Source of the DNA: Dermanyssus gallinae | Taxonomy: Eukaryota > Arthropoda > Arachnida > Mesostigmata > Dermanyssidae | Assembly (NCBI GenBank): GCA_003439945.1 | Contig: QVRM01002200.1 | Location: 620,001 to 684,000, forward strand | Length of the DNA stretch: 64,000 bases | Reading direction: 5' to 3' | Shown here: piece after piece, positions 61,404-64,000 of the stretch | Position numbering within the stretch: position 1 is the stretch's first letter | How the letters are laid out: every line of letters starts with the position of its first letter | Program-made: the position numbers and the translations under genes | The notes under the pieces: model-generated | Seen by the model: the letters and a program-made list of their open reading frames with translations, nothing else | Told to the model about the DNA's origin: nothing | Database searches by the model: none

Positions 61404-62280
61404 ATGTACGCGAGAGCTCCTCATGCATGCTACAGGTGTCTAAAGTTAGGCCATATCGCTACAAATTGTCAAAACAATTAGTGTTGAACTTTCCGGCGTT
61501 ATCGGTATAAAGGTTGTTGACGAACGCTTCGTTTGACACGGAATCAGCCTCAAAGCACTTGGAAAAATTGCCCCGCCTCATTGCAATGAAATCCCTGGTC
61601 TTCGAGACGTCTTCGGACCGGAATTTCGGGATAATACAACAGGCTTCACTATCACCCAAAGATGGATACACCGCCGACAACAGAGAAAAAAGAGGTACAA
61701 GATATTCCTTTGAAAGGAGACACTACAAAACACTACTTCACGAACAGCACAGGACTGCAAGGAGTCTTCTGTCTCCTGTCCAATCCGTCTTAAAGCTTCT
61801 CAGTCCAGAGCCTCCTAAAACAACCTCCGTATTTTTTAAATTCTAGTCCAGTATCTCCTACGGCAACGGAGTGTCTGAAATTAATTATCAAATACACTCA
61901 ATCCCTTATTGTTCGCTATTTCTCGTCTCATCTAGGCCCGTCTTAGTTAATCTCAATAGTCACTGTCAACAAATGTTCTGCATTATATAAATCTTTTTGG
62001 TTTTAATGTTAGTAGCTGTCAGGCTTGGCATGCTATTAAGCTTAGTGCTAGCAATTTCACCGCCACCTATGTGAACGTGGGGTTTAAAGCAATTAGCAAG
62101 TTAGGTCAAATAAGGTTAACTTCTAACTCTCTGCCCGAGGAGGGCGCTGGTCTTGCCGCAGCCGTAGGTAGAGAAAAATGGCTGAATACAGTTGATCGCG
62201 CTTTACAAGCCATCGATGGCTTTGAATTCGTTACAGTTGGCTGTTACCTACCACTATTTCTGGCGAGACTCGGTAGTTGA
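61404..62280 (+). mobile_element. Degenerate gag/ORF1-like retroelement fragment with CCHC knuckle
   Basis: The frame starting at ATG 61404 ends in CYRCLKLGHIATNC, an intact C-x2-C-x4-H-x4-C zinc knuckle, followed by a stop. Further frames (61514-61846; 62071-62280) may be shifted continuations of the same ORF1, but this is weak. No RT follows. Confidence 0.5.
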
Positions 62281-63010
62281 GTAGGTATCGTCGGGTAGGT
62301 GCGCTCCAATTGCCGAACCCTCTTATCACTCACCCTGAACATGAAATGTCCAGGCAGTACGCTTGCACTTTATAAAATACACGAGTTATATTAGATTATA
62401 TAATTGTTTTATTATATTATATATAGTTATATATGGTTATATTCTAATATTGGGTTTGACTCAAGCCGTGTAACTCATAAGGAAGCGCTTCTCAATATCT
62501 TACGTAACATCTTACCAGCGTTCACCTAAATTCCCTGTCGTTTTAATTGCCGCCCCCTCATTGGTCCCACCCATTGGTTTCTTTTCGCTCCGGTAGCTCA
62601 TCAAGAAGATTTTTTCTCCCCCCCAACGGCTTTGACCGTGTGACATAAGGGAATAATGGCGTCATTTCAACTCACAGTAAGGTCGGATCACACGTTAGAT
62701 TATTTCGTCGAGATAGCCGAGGGTCTAAATAGGCATTCTGCCACGGTAGGAAATGCTTACCAGCGTATACGCTTTTAGAGTTCTGGAACCTTGATCCGCC
62801 TTGTAGGGTAATGCGGATACCCTCAAAATGGATGAAGCTGGCCGCTCCGTTCATTGCAGGCCCTCTGATAAAGATCATCAATTTATCTTCTTGGACAGGC
62901 ATTTGCGCTTCATGTCTCAAGACGAATCCCTTGTATACAAAGAACAAGACCCATGCTCGCACCCAACCATCATCCTAAATAAATTGTATATCTCTAAAAT
63001 CATCGAGTGA
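62281..63010. other. Intergenic stretch with no recognised gene
   Basis: AT-rich at 62380-62460. A minus frame at 62672-62962 has no recognisable motif. Confidence 0.45.
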
Positions 63011-63018
63011 CAATATAT

Positions 63019-64000
63019 ACAGGGTCATTCAGGGAGTATTTTACTTCTTTCGAGGTTTGATAGAACTCGGCAAGAAAATGAGTTTTCCCTATGGAGGGCA
63101 GACGCGGAAACGTCTTGTTTAGGAGAGAGAGTGAAATTTATAAAAGTCGTTAATCTGCCTTTTTTTCTCCTACATAGTTGTGCGAAATCTACGTTTGCGG
63201 GAGAACCAGTCAACGCATGAAGGAACAGATTACACCGGCGTGTTCGAAGGAAAATTCTGCACAACGGAAGACACTTCACTAGCTTGCGTAGCGAAAAGCC
63301 AATACACAGGTTGAGAAATTCGATATGTTGTTATGTCTTACGTTAACGCCTTTGTTGTGAAAAATCGTTCAATTTTTCCATTACGGCCAAAACTGTATGT
63401 CCAAAAGACCACTCTCACGCAATGGCAAATTTAATGCCCACCACTTTCGTAACAAAGTGATGATGCTGCGTTACGTATTATAGTTGTCAAGTCACTAAGC
63501 TTTTTCGATAGCCATATCGAAAGCGAAGGCATGCATATTTCCATAGGGCGTATGAGAAAGTTAGGTACATATTTTGAGGTTTGGTAGAACTCAGCAAGAG
63601 AATAATTTTTCCTAGTGGAAGGAGGGAGCGGAAACGTCTTGGCAAATTTTTACGGTTCTGAACGTGAAAACTTGCACGTAAAATATAACAATCATGACTG
63701 TAAAAAACGCTTAGTTACTTGACAACTACGTAACGCAGCACCATCACCTTGGTACGAAAATGATGGGCATTAAATTTGCTATTGCGTGAGAGTGGTCTTT
63801 TGGACATACATTTTTGGTCGCAATGGAAACATTTTACGATTTTTCATAAAAAGCGTTAACGTAAAATATCGACTTTTCATGACTTTCCTTAATCTGGGTA
63901 TTCGCTTTTCGCTACGCAAGCTATTAAAGTGTCTTCCGTTGTGCAGAATTTTCCGAACACGCCGGTGTAATTGGTTCCTTCATGCGTTGACTGGTTCTCC
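63019..64000. mobile_element. Large palindromic transposon-like element, cut by the right window edge
   Basis: Arms 63200-63507 and 63702-64000 are imperfect reverse complements over about 300 bp; for example ggagaaccagtcaacgcatg at 63200 pairs with the last bases of the window. An outer segment beginning acagggtcattcagggagta at 63019 should recur inverted beyond 64000 and would then form the terminus. Part of it (63051-63117) is repeated directly inside the loop at 63575-63641. There is no ORF, so it looks like a non-autonomous DNA element. Confidence 0.8.

Overview
This is a eukaryotic, animal window. Genes are split by GT-AG introns, several have AATAAA poly(A) signals, and the spaces between them are full of decayed retrotransposons and (TA)n microsatellites. 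R1-like and other LINE remnants, a Tc1-like transposon and tRNA-derived SINEs fit an arthropod. A mite or tick is possible, but I cannot prove the taxon. There is nothing bacterial, no CRISPR array and no operon in the bacterial sense.

Recognised genes, left to right: the middle exons of SIL1 (minus, 159-1550, running off the left edge); ribosomal protein L27A (plus, 7994-9218) with a TOP-like leader exon; RNPC3, the U11/U12-65K minor-spliceosome protein (plus, 13161-14454, one exon); an ACBP-enoyl-CoA isomerase of the ECI2 type (plus, 16182-19208, three exons); a two-exon gene for an unnamed 50-residue membrane microprotein (minus, 20814-21919); a three-exon C2H2 zinc-finger gene (plus, 24947-27853); and a tight minus-strand cluster of CMC2 (31199-32234), METTL16 (29474-31096) and an unnamed 61-residue protein (29072-29334). 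Weaker candidates lie at 6163-6390 and 9638-10168, both minus.

From about 32.6 kb to the right end I find no convincing host gene. That half holds degenerate LINE pieces, a nearly complete LINE (53515-56433), a 1467-bp Tc1-like element with 141-143 bp inverted repeats, a triplet-rich stretch (48.5-51 kb), and a large palindromic element that runs off the right edge. Several LINE 3' ends pass directly into (TA)n arrays, which suggests that retrotransposition seeds many of the microsatellites here.

Two observations deserve a second look. First, CMC2, METTL16 and the 61-residue ORF lie head to tail with gaps of 102 and 139 bases and no canonical poly(A) signal between them, so a shared transcript is possible. 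Second, RNPC3, the ECI2-like gene, the zinc-finger gene and METTL16 each carry single-base frame breaks, mostly in or beside short homopolymers, while the protein on both sides stays clearly conserved. Assembly indels are the simplest explanation, but this needs reads.
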